A stretch of 10,168 nucleotides of DNA from an uncultured Collinsella sp. (GTDB taxonomy: Bacteria; Actinomycetota; Coriobacteriia; Coriobacteriales; Coriobacteriaceae). Below the pieces are notes generated by a model. The model saw only the letters and a list, made by a program, of their open reading frames with translations. It had not been told where the DNA came from and ran no database searches. Positions 1-5,663 of this stretch are shown here, in pieces; position 1 is the first letter of the stretch, and each line of letters begins with the position of its first letter. The translations under genes were made by a program, and so were the position numbers. Where the stretch lies: contig CAUDDU010000018.1 in NCBI GenBank assembly GCA_958448375.1, positions 1 through 10,168 on the forward strand. The letters run 5' to 3'.

Positions 1-701
1 TAGGGCAGGCTGAGCTTGTAGAAGTGCGTCGCCCACAGAATGAGCCAAATCAAAACCGAGCCCAGGATGCCGCCGACAAACCCCTCCCAGCTCTTTTTGG
101 GAGAGATCTTGGGAACCATCTTGTGCTTGCCGATACGGCTGCCCACAATGTAGGCAAACGAATCGGAGACCCAAAGGGACGCGCAAACGCCCACTGAAAG
201 CAGGGCGCCGGCAAAACCGGGCACGGCATCGCGCAGCAGCACGATAGCCGACAGCATAAAGCCAGTGTAGATGGGACCCATGAGCGTCACGGCCACATCA
301 GAGATGCGGGTACGCGGCGACCAGACATACCAAATGCCCACAGCGAGCATCAGGGCAAAAAGCAGGGCATTCAGCAACATCGAATCGCCCAACGCCGACA
401 GCGGAAAGAGTACGGCGGCAGCGATACCCATGCGCTCGTTAGCCATCTTGCCATCGAGCCTCGTCATACGGAAAAACTCATAACAGCACAGACCGCTCAT
501 GACGGAAACAAAGATGGCGGTGGGCACGATACCCAAAACCAGGCACAGGATAAAGACAACGGCGTAGACGATACCGGCGGCGGCACGGGTAATAAAGCCC
601 GCCAGCCACGAACCGCTGCCGCTCTTCGCTGCAGGCGCTCCCGCAGTGGCAGCTTTACGCGCAGGCGTCTTGGGAGCAGATGCCTTGGGACGATCGGACA
701 C
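1..701 (-). CDS. cdsA: Phosphatidate cytidylyltransferase (CDP-diglyceride synthase), C-terminus cut by window edge
   Basis: CdsA is a membrane enzyme that makes CDP-diacylglycerol from phosphatidic acid and CTP, the branch point of phospholipid synthesis. The reading frame enters from the left edge, and 233 codons are visible. The start is GTG at 701, with GAGGAGG at 709-715 seven bases upstream and the uppS stop only two bases away. Residues 1-30 are a soluble tail rich in Ala, Lys and Ser. Hydrophobic segments follow, for example at about 43-75, 108-125, 140-155 and 164-177. The best family mark is WVSDSFAYIVGSRIGKHK at about 177-194, followed by a P-K-I-S-P-K-K-S-W-E-G-F-x-G-G block, which is typical of CdsA/CDP-alcohol cytidylyltransferases. 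The usual length is about 260-310 residues, so the C-terminal portion, with the K-R-x4-K-D signature region, is outside the window. The position behind uppS is the standard bacterial order. Identity is secure; only the 3' end is missing. Confidence 0.93.
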   Translation of the reverse strand, partial: MSDRPKASAPKTPARKAATAGAPAAKSGSGSWLAGFITRAAAGIVYAVVFILCLVLGIVPTAIFVSVMSGLCCYEFFRMTRLDGKMANERMGIAAAVLFPLSALGDSMLLNALLFALMLAVGIWYVWSPRTRISDVAVTLMGPIYTGFMLSAIVLLRDAVPGFAGALLSVGVCASLWVSDSFAYIVGSRIGKHKMVPKISPKKSWEGFVGGILGSVLIWLILWATHFYKLSLP

Positions 702-703
702 GA

Positions 704-1498
704 TTAAGCCTCCTCGGTCTTGCTCAGTCCACCAAACCTACGGTCACGGCCCTGATAGGCCAAAATGGCGTCGACAAGGCCCCAACGATCAAAGTCGGGC
801 CAATAGGTATCGGTGACGTAGAACTCGGAATAAGCTACCTGCCACAGCAGATAGTTCGAAAGGCGCAGCTCACCAGAGGTGCGAATCACAAGCTCAGGAT
901 CGGGAAGACCGGCGGTATAGAGGTGGGAAGCCACCATGTCGTCATCAATTGCGGCAGGATCGATCTTACCGGCGGCAACGTCGAGTGCGATCTGACGGAC
1001 AGCGCGGGTAATCTCGGCACGCGCGCCGTAGTTGACGGCAAGCGCCAGCGTCATACCGGTGTGATCGGCGCACTCGGCAAGACCGCGTTCAAAAACGTCG
1101 CGGGTCTTCTTGGGCAGCGCGGAAATATCACCCAAAAAGACAACACGCACGTTTTCGCGCTTCAGAAGCGGCAGCTCGTCGATGAACGTCTTGGCAAACA
1201 GATGCATCAAGACGTTGACCTCATGCTGCGGACGGTTCCAGTTTTCGGTAGAAAACGCATAGGCCGAAAGCACGTCGACGCCCAGACGCACGCAGGCGGT
1301 AATAATCTCGCGAAGGGAGACGATACCCGCCTTGTGGCCCTCGGTGCGCGCAAGACCGCGCGACGTGGCCCAACGACCGTTGCCGTCCATGATGCACGAG
1401 ATATGGTGCGGAATGTTATTGAGGTCAAGGTCGGAAAAACCGACGCCCGTAGGGGCGTCGGCAAAGTACTCGACCAGTTTATGCTCGTCGTATTGCAC
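704..1498 (-). CDS. uppS: Undecaprenyl diphosphate synthase (cis-prenyltransferase)
   Basis: UppS adds isopentenyl units to farnesyl diphosphate to make C55 undecaprenyl diphosphate, the lipid carrier for peptidoglycan and other wall polymers. The 264-residue product has all the family blocks: IMDGNGRWA at 36-44 with the catalytic Asp38, STENW at 83-87, NYGAR at 156-160, the signature from DPELVIRTSGE to LSNYLLWQ at 200-220, AYSEFY at 222-227, and an R-x-R-R-F-G-G end at 251-257. The first ~30 residues are a variable extension before the core, common in this family. The start is GTG at 1498; GGAG at 1506-1509 lies inside the end of frr, seven bases away. Only one base separates the frr stop from this start, so translation is probably coupled. 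No key residue is missing. Confidence 0.96.
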   Translation of the reverse strand: MQYDEHKLVEYFADAPTGVGFSDLDLNNIPHHISCIMDGNGRWATSRGLARTEGHKAGIVSLREIITACVRLGVDVLSAYAFSTENWNRPQHEVNVLMHLFAKTFIDELPLLKRENVRVVFLGDISALPKKTRDVFERGLAECADHTGMTLALAVNYGARAEITRAVRQIALDVAAGKIDPAAIDDDMVASHLYTAGLPDPELVIRTSGELRLSNYLLWQVAYSEFYVTDTYWPDFDRWGLVDAILAYQGRDRRFGGLSKTEEA

Positions 1499-1499
1499 C

Positions 1500-2036
1500 T
1501 TAGATCTCCATGACCTCGGCTTCTTTTTCCTTCAGAAGCTCCTCGACCTTGGCGACATACTCATCGGTGTGCTTCTGGACCTTGGCCTGCTCGCGACGGA
1601 CATCGTCCTCGGTGAGCTCCTCATCGCGCTCGAGCTTGTTGTTGAAGTCGCGACGGATGTTACGGATAGACACCTTGGCCTGCTCGGCGTACTCGCGGCA
1701 CTCCTTGACGAGCTCGCGACGGCGCTCCTCAGTGGGAGCCGGGAACGGAAGACGAACGACGGTGCCATCGGAGTTGGGGGTAATACCCAGATCGGAAGCG
1801 CCGATGGCCTTGACGATAGCATTGATGAGTGCCTTGTCCCACGGCTCGATGAGCAGCATGTGGGCCTCGGGGGTCTTGACGGCGGCAACCTGCGTGACCG
1901 GCGTGGGAACACCGTAATAATCGACGGTGATGTCGGACAGAATGTTGGCATTGGCGCGGCCGGTACGAACCTTGGAGAAGTTATGCTTGAGGGACTCGAG
2001 CGACTTGTCCATATGGGCGGTGATGTTCTCTGCCAT
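1500..2036 (-). CDS. frr: Ribosome recycling factor
   Basis: RRF acts with EF-G to split the post-termination ribosome in the cytoplasm. The 178-residue product is slightly shorter than the usual ~185. It shows the RTGRA block at 24-28, the Y-Y-G-V-P-T-P segment at 40-46 that enters the β domain, LLIEPWD at 61-67, a P-x-P-x-x-T-E-E-R-R block at about 97-106, and the Arg-rich helix SIRNIRRDFN at 123-132 that contacts rRNA. The C-terminal helix at about 140-175 is highly charged, as expected. The start is ATG at 2036, with AGGAGG at 2044-2049 seven bases upstream. The pyrH stop is two bases upstream of the start, so the pair is one transcription unit. The pyrH–frr order is strongly conserved in bacteria. 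Confidence 0.97.
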   Translation of the reverse strand: MAENITAHMDKSLESLKHNFSKVRTGRANANILSDITVDYYGVPTPVTQVAAVKTPEAHMLLIEPWDKALINAIVKAIGASDLGITPNSDGTVVRLPFPAPTEERRRELVKECREYAEQAKVSIRNIRRDFNNKLERDEELTEDDVRREQAKVQKHTDEYVAKVEELLKEKEAEVMEI

Positions 2037-2038
2037 GC

Positions 2039-2761
2039 TTAATCCTCCTGATAGACGAGCGTGCCGACGGGCTCACCCGAAAGCGCGCGCTTGACGGTGT
2101 CCTCGCCATCGATGTTGAGGACCAAAATCGGCATACGGTTGTCCTGGCACAGTGCCGTAGCCGTGGAATCCATAACCTGCAGACCGCGGACGAGAACCTC
2201 GTGATAGGTAATCTTGTCAAAACGGACGGCGTCGGCGCACTTGACGGGATCCTTGTCGTAGATGCCGTCAACCTTGGTGGCTTTAATCAGAATCTCGGCG
2301 CCGATCTCGCACGCACGAAGAGCCGCGGCGGTGTCGGTCGTAAAGTACGGATTGCCCGAACCGGCGGCAAAAATAACGACGTTGCCCTTGGAAAGGTGGT
2401 TGATGGCGCGACGGCGAATATAGGGCTCGCAGATCTCGTTCATCTGGATAGCGCTCATCACGCGGCAGGGAACATCGTTATGCTCGAAGGCATCCTGCAG
2501 GGCGAGCGCGTTCATAACGGTTGCCAGCATGCCCATGTAGTCGGCCTGAGCACGCTCCATGCCACCGGCAGCGCCGGCCATGCCGCGGAAAATATTGCCG
2601 CCGCCGACAACGACGCCGACCTCATGACCAACGGCAAGCAGCTCCTTGACCTGCTTGGCAAGATGGTCGGTAACCTTGGGGTCGATGCCATATTGGCCGT
2701 CGCCCATCAGTGCTTCGCCGGAAAGCTTAAGAAGCACGCGTTTATATCGGATGTCGGACAA
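2039..2761 (-). CDS. pyrH: UMP kinase
   Basis: PyrH phosphorylates UMP to UDP with ATP, feeding UTP and CTP synthesis, and belongs to the amino-acid-kinase fold rather than the NMP-kinase fold. The 240-residue product has KLSGE at 12-16, GGGNIFRG at 53-60, ADYMGMLAT at 73-81, the substrate-binding stretch [13 protein letters not shown] at 134-146, [13 protein letters not shown] at 160-172 and MDSTA at 197-201. Length and motif order are normal. The start is a TTG codon at 2761; the methionine-like position fits the homologous N-terminus ([15 protein letters not shown]), and AAAGGAGG at 2768-2775 is correctly spaced. It is the first gene of the pyrH–frr–uppS–cdsA unit, separated from tsf by a terminator. 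Family members are regulated allosterically by GTP and UTP, but nothing in the sequence adds to that. Confidence 0.97.
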   Translation of the reverse strand: MSDIRYKRVLLKLSGEALMGDGQYGIDPKVTDHLAKQVKELLAVGHEVGVVVGGGNIFRGMAGAAGGMERAQADYMGMLATVMNALALQDAFEHNDVPCRVMSAIQMNEICEPYIRRRAINHLSKGNVVIFAAGSGNPYFTTDTAAALRACEIGAEILIKATKVDGIYDKDPVKCADAVRFDKITYHEVLVRGLQVMDSTATALCQDNRMPILVLNIDGEDTVKRALSGEPVGTLVYQED

Positions 2762-2767
2762 AGCGAT

Positions 2768-2775
2768 CCTCCTTT
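2768..2775 (-). promoter_or_regulatory. Ribosome binding site deciding the TTG start of pyrH
   Basis: On the minus strand the sequence reads AAAGGAGG, near-perfectly complementary to the 16S rRNA tail. It lies six bases before TTG at 2761. No ATG or GTG with a comparable site lies nearby, so the TTG start is well supported. Confidence 0.8.
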
Positions 2776-2791
2776 AGATTGAACTCTCAAC

Positions 2792-2800
2792 ATTCTATCA
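2792..2800 (-). promoter_or_regulatory. Probable extended -10 promoter for pyrH–frr–uppS–cdsA
   Basis: The minus strand reads TGATAGAAT, which matches the extended -10 pattern TGnTATAAT at all but one informative base. It lies after the tsf terminator and about 30 bases before the pyrH start, leaving a leader of about 25 bases. I see no convincing -35 box at 16-18 bases; that region is occupied by a small hairpin. An extended -10 can work with a weak -35, so this is plausible but unproven. Confidence 0.45.
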
Positions 2801-2802
2801 AA

Positions 2803-2818
2803 GGCTCTAAGAAGAGCC
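2803..2818 (-). repeat. Short perfect inverted repeat between tsf terminator and pyrH promoter
   Basis: GGCTCT and AGAGCC (2803-2808 and 2813-2818) form a perfect six-pair stem with a four-base loop. On the minus strand it is followed by only three T residues, so it is a poor terminator by itself. It may be a backup stop behind the main tsf terminator, or an element overlapping the -35 region of the pyrH promoter. The sequence alone does not decide. Confidence 0.4.
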
Positions 2819-2820
2819 AT

Positions 2821-2857
2821 GAAAAAGCAGGCTGTGAGTAAAACCCACAGCCTGCTC
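2821..2857 (-). terminator. Strong intrinsic terminator of the rpsB–tsf operon
   Basis: The arms at 2846-2856 and 2826-2836 pair perfectly over 11 bases (AGCAGGCTGTG on the minus strand) around a nine-base loop. On the minus strand the stem is followed by a run of five T residues (2822-2826). It starts about 20 bases after the tsf stop. On the plus strand there is no downstream T run, so it works for the minus strand only. Confidence 0.9.
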
Positions 2858-2879
2858 ATTACCAGCTACAAGAGCTTAT

Positions 2880-3749
2880 TTACTCGCCACGGACCAGACG
2901 GTCAAAGGCAACGACGGTAATGGTGTCGCCGAGCTCCTTGGAGACCTGCTCAGCGTACTTCTTGATGGTGAGGGAGCCGTCCTTGATGAACTCCTGCTCG
3001 GTGAGCACGGACTGCTTGTAGAACTTCTCCAGACGGCCGACAGCCATCTTCTCCTGAATGGCCTCGGGCTTGCCGGACTCGGCAGCCTGAGCCATGTAGA
3101 TCTGCTTCTCGTGCTCGACGGTCTCGGCCGGAACCTGATCGCGGGTAGCGCAGATCGGGGCGACGGCAGCAACCTGAAGGGCAACGTCGTGAGCGAAGGT
3201 CTTGAAGGACTCAGCCTGAGCGGTCTCGGCCTTCTCGAAGGCGAACTCGACGAGGACGCCGATCTTACCACCCATGTGGATGTAAGAAGCGAGCGCGCCG
3301 TTCTCAGCCTTGCGGGCAGCGAAGCGGGAGATCTTCATGTTCTCGCCCATGATGTGAATCATCTCGGTGAGCTCGGAGGAAACGGTCTCCTCGCCCATCG
3401 GCTTCTCGAGCAAAGCGTCGACGTCAGCAGGCTCGGTGGTAGCGACAACCTCAGCGACCTTGGAAGCAAAGCCGGTGAACTTGGCGTTGGAGCCAACGAA
3501 GTCGGTCTCGCAGGAGAGCTCGAGCAGAGCGCCGGTCTTGCCATCCTCGGAGACGAACGCGGCGACAGCGCCCTCGTTGGTCTCACGGCCAGCCTTCTTG
3601 GCAGCCTTGGCAAGGCCGTTCTTACGCAGAACGTCGACAGCGGCGTCCATGTCGCCGTCAGCCTCGACGAGAGCCTTCTTGCACTCCATCATCGGGGAGT
3701 CGGTCATCTCGCGGAGCTGCTTGACCATAGCGGCGGTAATCTGGGCCAT
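2880..3749 (-). CDS. tsf: Elongation factor Ts
   Basis: EF-Ts is the guanine-nucleotide exchange factor that recycles EF-Tu·GDP in the cytoplasm. From ATG at 3749 the product has 289 residues. The N-terminal UBA-like domain contains LREMTDSPMMECKKAL at 12-27; here T-D-S-P stands where many homologues have T-G-A-G, a variation I believe is also seen elsewhere in the family. The exchange motif region is ELSCETDFV at 77-85, with the TDFV that inserts near the Mg site of EF-Tu. Further marks are IMGENMKISRF at 133-143 and YIHMGGKIGVLVEF at 156-169. A TTG codon at 3764 in the same frame would add five residues, but it overlaps the ribosome binding site, so ATG is preferred. Spacing to rpsB is 45 bases with no terminator, so the two are co-transcribed. 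Codons are strongly biased to G or C endings, as expected for a highly expressed gene. Confidence 0.97.
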   Translation of the reverse strand: MAQITAAMVKQLREMTDSPMMECKKALVEADGDMDAAVDVLRKNGLAKAAKKAGRETNEGAVAAFVSEDGKTGALLELSCETDFVGSNAKFTGFASKVAEVVATTEPADVDALLEKPMGEETVSSELTEMIHIMGENMKISRFAARKAENGALASYIHMGGKIGVLVEFAFEKAETAQAESFKTFAHDVALQVAAVAPICATRDQVPAETVEHEKQIYMAQAAESGKPEAIQEKMAVGRLEKFYKQSVLTEQEFIKDGSLTIKKYAEQVSKELGDTITVVAFDRLVRGE

Positions 3750-3754
3750 TGTGG

Positions 3755-3761
3755 TTCCTTT
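3755..3761 (-). promoter_or_regulatory. Ribosome binding site deciding the ATG start of tsf
   Basis: The minus strand reads AAAGGAA five bases before ATG at 3749. An in-frame TTG at 3764 would sit upstream of this site, so translation from TTG is unlikely. Confidence 0.75.
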
Positions 3762-3794
3762 CAAAGAGATGAAAAAGAATTAACTAAGACTGAT

Positions 3795-4523
3795 TTACTC
3801 GGCCTTGGGCTCAGCGGCCATCTCGGCCTCGGAGACCTGCTCCTTACCAGAGCCAGCGAGGCAGGCGTCAGCCATGAGCTCGCACATAAGGGTGACAGCG
3901 GAGATAGCGTCATCGTTGCAGGGGATGCCGTACTCGACCTCGTCGGGATCGGAGTTGGTGTCGATCAGGGCGACGACGGGGATGTTCAGGCGCTGAGCCT
4001 CCTTGATGGCGTTCTCCTCGCGCTTGGTGTCGATGACGAAGAGAGCCTGGGGCAGACCCTTCATGTCGCGGGCGCCACCGAGGTTGGTCTGGAGCTTGGT
4101 GAGCTCCTTGCCGAGAACAGCCTGCTCCTTCTTGGGCAGAACAGCCATGCGACCGTCCTCGACCATGGCCTCGAGCTCCTCCATGCGGTTGATGCGGGAG
4201 CGGATGGTGACGAAGTTGGTCAGCATACCGCCGAGCCAACGCTGGTTGATGTAAGGCATGTTGGCGCGCTCAGCAGCGTTCTTGACGGCCTCCTGAGCCT
4301 GCTTTTTGGTGCCAACGAACAGCACGTTGCCGCCCTTAGCGACGTTCTTGACGAAGGTGTAGGCCTGGTCGGCGTCGAGGATGGTCTGCTTGAGGTCGAG
4401 GATGTAGATGCCGTTGCGCTCACCGAAGATGAACGGCTTCATCTTGGGGTTCCAGCGACGGGTCTGGTGACCGAAGTGGCAGCCGGCCTCGAGCAGGGTG
4501 CGGATATTAATCTTGGTAGCCAT
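3795..4523 (-). CDS. rpsB: 30S ribosomal protein S2
   Basis: S2 is a late-assembling small-subunit protein at the head–body junction. It helps recruit S1 where S1 is present. The 242-residue product has the family blocks in order: [19 protein letters not shown] at 10-28, [14 protein letters not shown] at 31-44, a [13 protein letters not shown] block at 67-79, [11 protein letters not shown] at 94-104, [17 protein letters not shown] at 163-179 and [20 protein letters not shown] at 185-204. The C-terminal 20 residues are an Ala/Glu/Lys-rich variable tail. The start is ATG at 4523 with AGGAGG at 4530-4535. It leads the rpsB–tsf operon behind a strong promoter and a leader of about 135 bases. In E. 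coli, S2 represses its own operon through the leader; whether that applies here is inference. Confidence 0.98.
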   Translation of the reverse strand: MATKINIRTLLEAGCHFGHQTRRWNPKMKPFIFGERNGIYILDLKQTILDADQAYTFVKNVAKGGNVLFVGTKKQAQEAVKNAAERANMPYINQRWLGGMLTNFVTIRSRINRMEELEAMVEDGRMAVLPKKEQAVLGKELTKLQTNLGGARDMKGLPQALFVIDTKREENAIKEAQRLNIPVVALIDTNSDPDEVEYGIPCNDDAISAVTLMCELMADACLAGSGKEQVSEAEMAAEPKAE

Positions 4524-4658
4524 GTTAAACCTCCTGTGGTTTGCCTCCGCGCGGGGTCATCCTCCAAAACCAACCCGGACATGTGCTACCAAAGCCCGGG
4601 CACCACGGTATGAAGTAGCCGCGCGTGCGTGATAAAAACATGTTGCCGTGAAGCAACC
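4524..4658 (-). promoter_or_regulatory. rpsB 5' leader with potential RNA structure
   Basis: This gene-free stretch lies between the predicted transcription start (about 4657-4662) and rpsB. On the minus strand I see: a 5' hairpin, GTTGC with GCAAC (4652-4656 and 4642-4646), closely followed by five T residues; a possible hairpin of GTGGTGCC with GGTAGCAC (4599-4606 and 4583-4590) with one mismatch and an eight-base loop; an overlapping alternative stem of CCGGG with CCCGG (4596-4600 and 4574-4578); and a seven-pair long-range match of CGCGCGG with CCGCGCG (4619-4625 and 4548-4554). The pairings were found by eye and not folded. Autoregulation by S2 is known in enterobacteria; I do not recognise this leader as a named RNA family. 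Confidence 0.45.
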
Positions 4659-4664
4659 CGATGA

Positions 4665-4693
4665 ATGATAGCAGGAATGCTTCTTCCTGCCAA
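4665..4693 (-). promoter_or_regulatory. Strong σ70-type promoter of rpsB–tsf
   Basis: On the minus strand the -35 box is TTGGCA (4688-4693, five of six to TTGACA), the spacer is exactly 17 bases, and the -10 box is TATCAT (4665-4670, five of six to TATAAT). TG stands one base before the -10 box, giving an extended -10 as well. Transcription should start near 4657-4662. This is the best promoter in the window and fits a highly expressed ribosomal operon. Confidence 0.8.
4671..4690. repeat. Perfect inverted repeat inside the rpsB promoter spacer
   Basis: GCAGGAA (4671-4677) and TTCCTGC (4684-4690) are perfect inverted arms of seven bases with a six-base gap. They fill the whole space between the -10 and -35 boxes and overlap the end of the -35 box. 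No T run follows on either strand, so it is not an intrinsic terminator. A regulator binding site is possible but not shown. Confidence 0.6.
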
Positions 4694-4702
4694 CCCGCAA
4701 TC

Positions 4703-4724
4703 AAAACCACACACCTGAGTGCGG
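4703..4724 (-). terminator. Candidate weak intrinsic terminator after the recombinase gene
   Basis: On the minus strand CCGCAC (4719-4724) can pair with GTGTGG (4707-4712), six pairs including one G·U, around a six-base loop. TTTTGATT follows. It lies about 20 bases after the recombinase stop and just before the rpsB -35 box, where an operon end would be expected. The stem is short, so some read-through into rpsB is likely. Confidence 0.45.
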
Positions 4725-4742
4725 CGCGGGACGTCCCAGCCA

Positions 4743-5663
4743 CTATTCGCCGCGGGGATGGGCTTGAGCCACGGCACGTTTGAGCCGATCGGGCGTGAGA
4801 TGCGTGTAGATTTGCGTCGTGGACAGGCTCGCATGACCCAGCAGCTCTTGAACCGAGCGCAGGTCCGCACCGCCCTCAAGCAAGTCGGTCGCAAAGGTAT
4901 GGCGCATCGCATGCGGGGCGATGTCGGCCGGAATGCCGGCGAGCGTCGCCAGCGTATGGAACCGCCGCCGGAGCATGGCGGCGCTCATGCGATTGCCACG
5001 CGCCGATATAAGCAGCGGATGCGGCCCGGTAGCGAGGTCGCGGCGCTTTGCCCGAGCGAGCAACTCCGGCCTCCCCTCTTCAATATAGAGACGCGTCACA
5101 TCGAGCGCACGACGATACAGAGGAACGATGCGCTCCTTGCTTCCCTTGCCCCACAGGCGCAGCGTGCGCTCGGACCATGAGATGGATTCCACATTGAGCG
5201 CCGCAAGCTCTGAGATGCGGGCACCCGAGGCATAGAGCAACTCGAGCATCGCCGCATCGCGCAGTCCCGCGGGTGTTGAGGTATCAGGCGTCTTGAGCAG
5301 CGCCTCGACCTGCTGGGTCGTAAGGACGCCCGGCAGGTCACGCGGCAGCTTGGGCGACGCGATCGCCGAGACCGCATCGCCCTCGACAATCCCCTCGGCA
5401 GCCATCCAGCGATAGAGAGATCGGATAGCCGACAGGTGCGCCGCAAGCGTTCGGGGAGCCACCTGCTCACGCGAAAGCTCAGCAAGATAGCGACGAATGG
5501 TGCGCACGTCGGCAGCGAAAGCATCAATATCCTCGCGCTCGCACCAGGCAGCAAAGCGCTCCAGTCTCGAGCCATAGGCCGTCACCGTGTTGGGAGAAAG
5601 CCCCTCAACGCGTGCGATATAGGCGATAAAAGAGTCGACGGTGTCGTACAGGTCAAAGGCTAT
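4743..5663 (-). CDS. xerC: Tyrosine recombinase of the XerC/XerD family, with no canonical start codon at its expected 5' end
   Basis: Xer recombinases resolve chromosome dimers at dif by cutting and rejoining through a tyrosine. The catalytic set is complete. Counted from the ATA codon at 5663 (306 residues) it is Arg149 (GARISEL), Lys173 (GKGSKER), His251 and Arg254 (HAMRH), His277 (LLGHASLSTTQIYTHL) and Tyr286. The N-terminal SAM-like DNA-binding domain includes FIAYIARVEGLSPNTVTAY at about 12-30, which aligns with the Xer N-terminus, so the coding sequence must reach at least to about 5660. Yet the only ATG, GTG or TTG in this frame before the core is GTG at 5585, which would give 280 residues and lose the first helix. 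GGAGG at 5673-5677 is well placed for codon 5666-5664 (GTC) or for ATA at 5663. I give the extent from ATA because homology and usual length (~300) favour it. The gene follows trmFO, as xerC does in Firmicutes, which favours XerC over XerD. Confidence 0.85.
   Translation of the reverse strand: MAFDLYDTVDSFIAYIARVEGLSPNTVTAYGSRLERFAAWCEREDIDAFAADVRTIRRYLAELSREQVAPRTLAAHLSAIRSLYRWMAAEGIVEGDAVSAIASPKLPRDLPGVLTTQQVEALLKTPDTSTPAGLRDAAMLELLYASGARISELAALNVESISWSERTLRLWGKGSKERIVPLYRRALDVTRLYIEEGRPELLARAKRRDLATGPHPLLISARGNRMSAAMLRRRFHTLATLAGIPADIAPHAMRHTFATDLLEGGADLRSVQELLGHASLSTTQIYTHLTPDRLKRAVAQAHPRGE

Noticed and set aside
680..1513. A 277-codon open frame on the plus strand over uppS
   Set aside because: It is antisense to uppS, whose motifs are complete. 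The frame shows no family features.
3111..4613. A 500-codon open frame on the plus strand across tsf and rpsB
   Set aside because: It is antisense to two certain genes, has no recognisable domain and is rich in Leu, Gly, Val and Asp. It is what one expects opposite highly biased G/C-ending codons that avoid TTA, CTA and TCA.
4621..4652. Alternative rpsB promoter with TTGCTT and TATCAC 16 bases apart
   Set aside because: Both boxes are poorer than the TTGGCA–17–TATCAT pair directly upstream, which also has the extended -10.
4728..4737. Ten-base palindrome GGGACGTCCC just after the recombinase stop
   Set aside because: It has no loop or T run for a terminator and a short palindrome like this is common in GC-rich DNA; no function can be argued.
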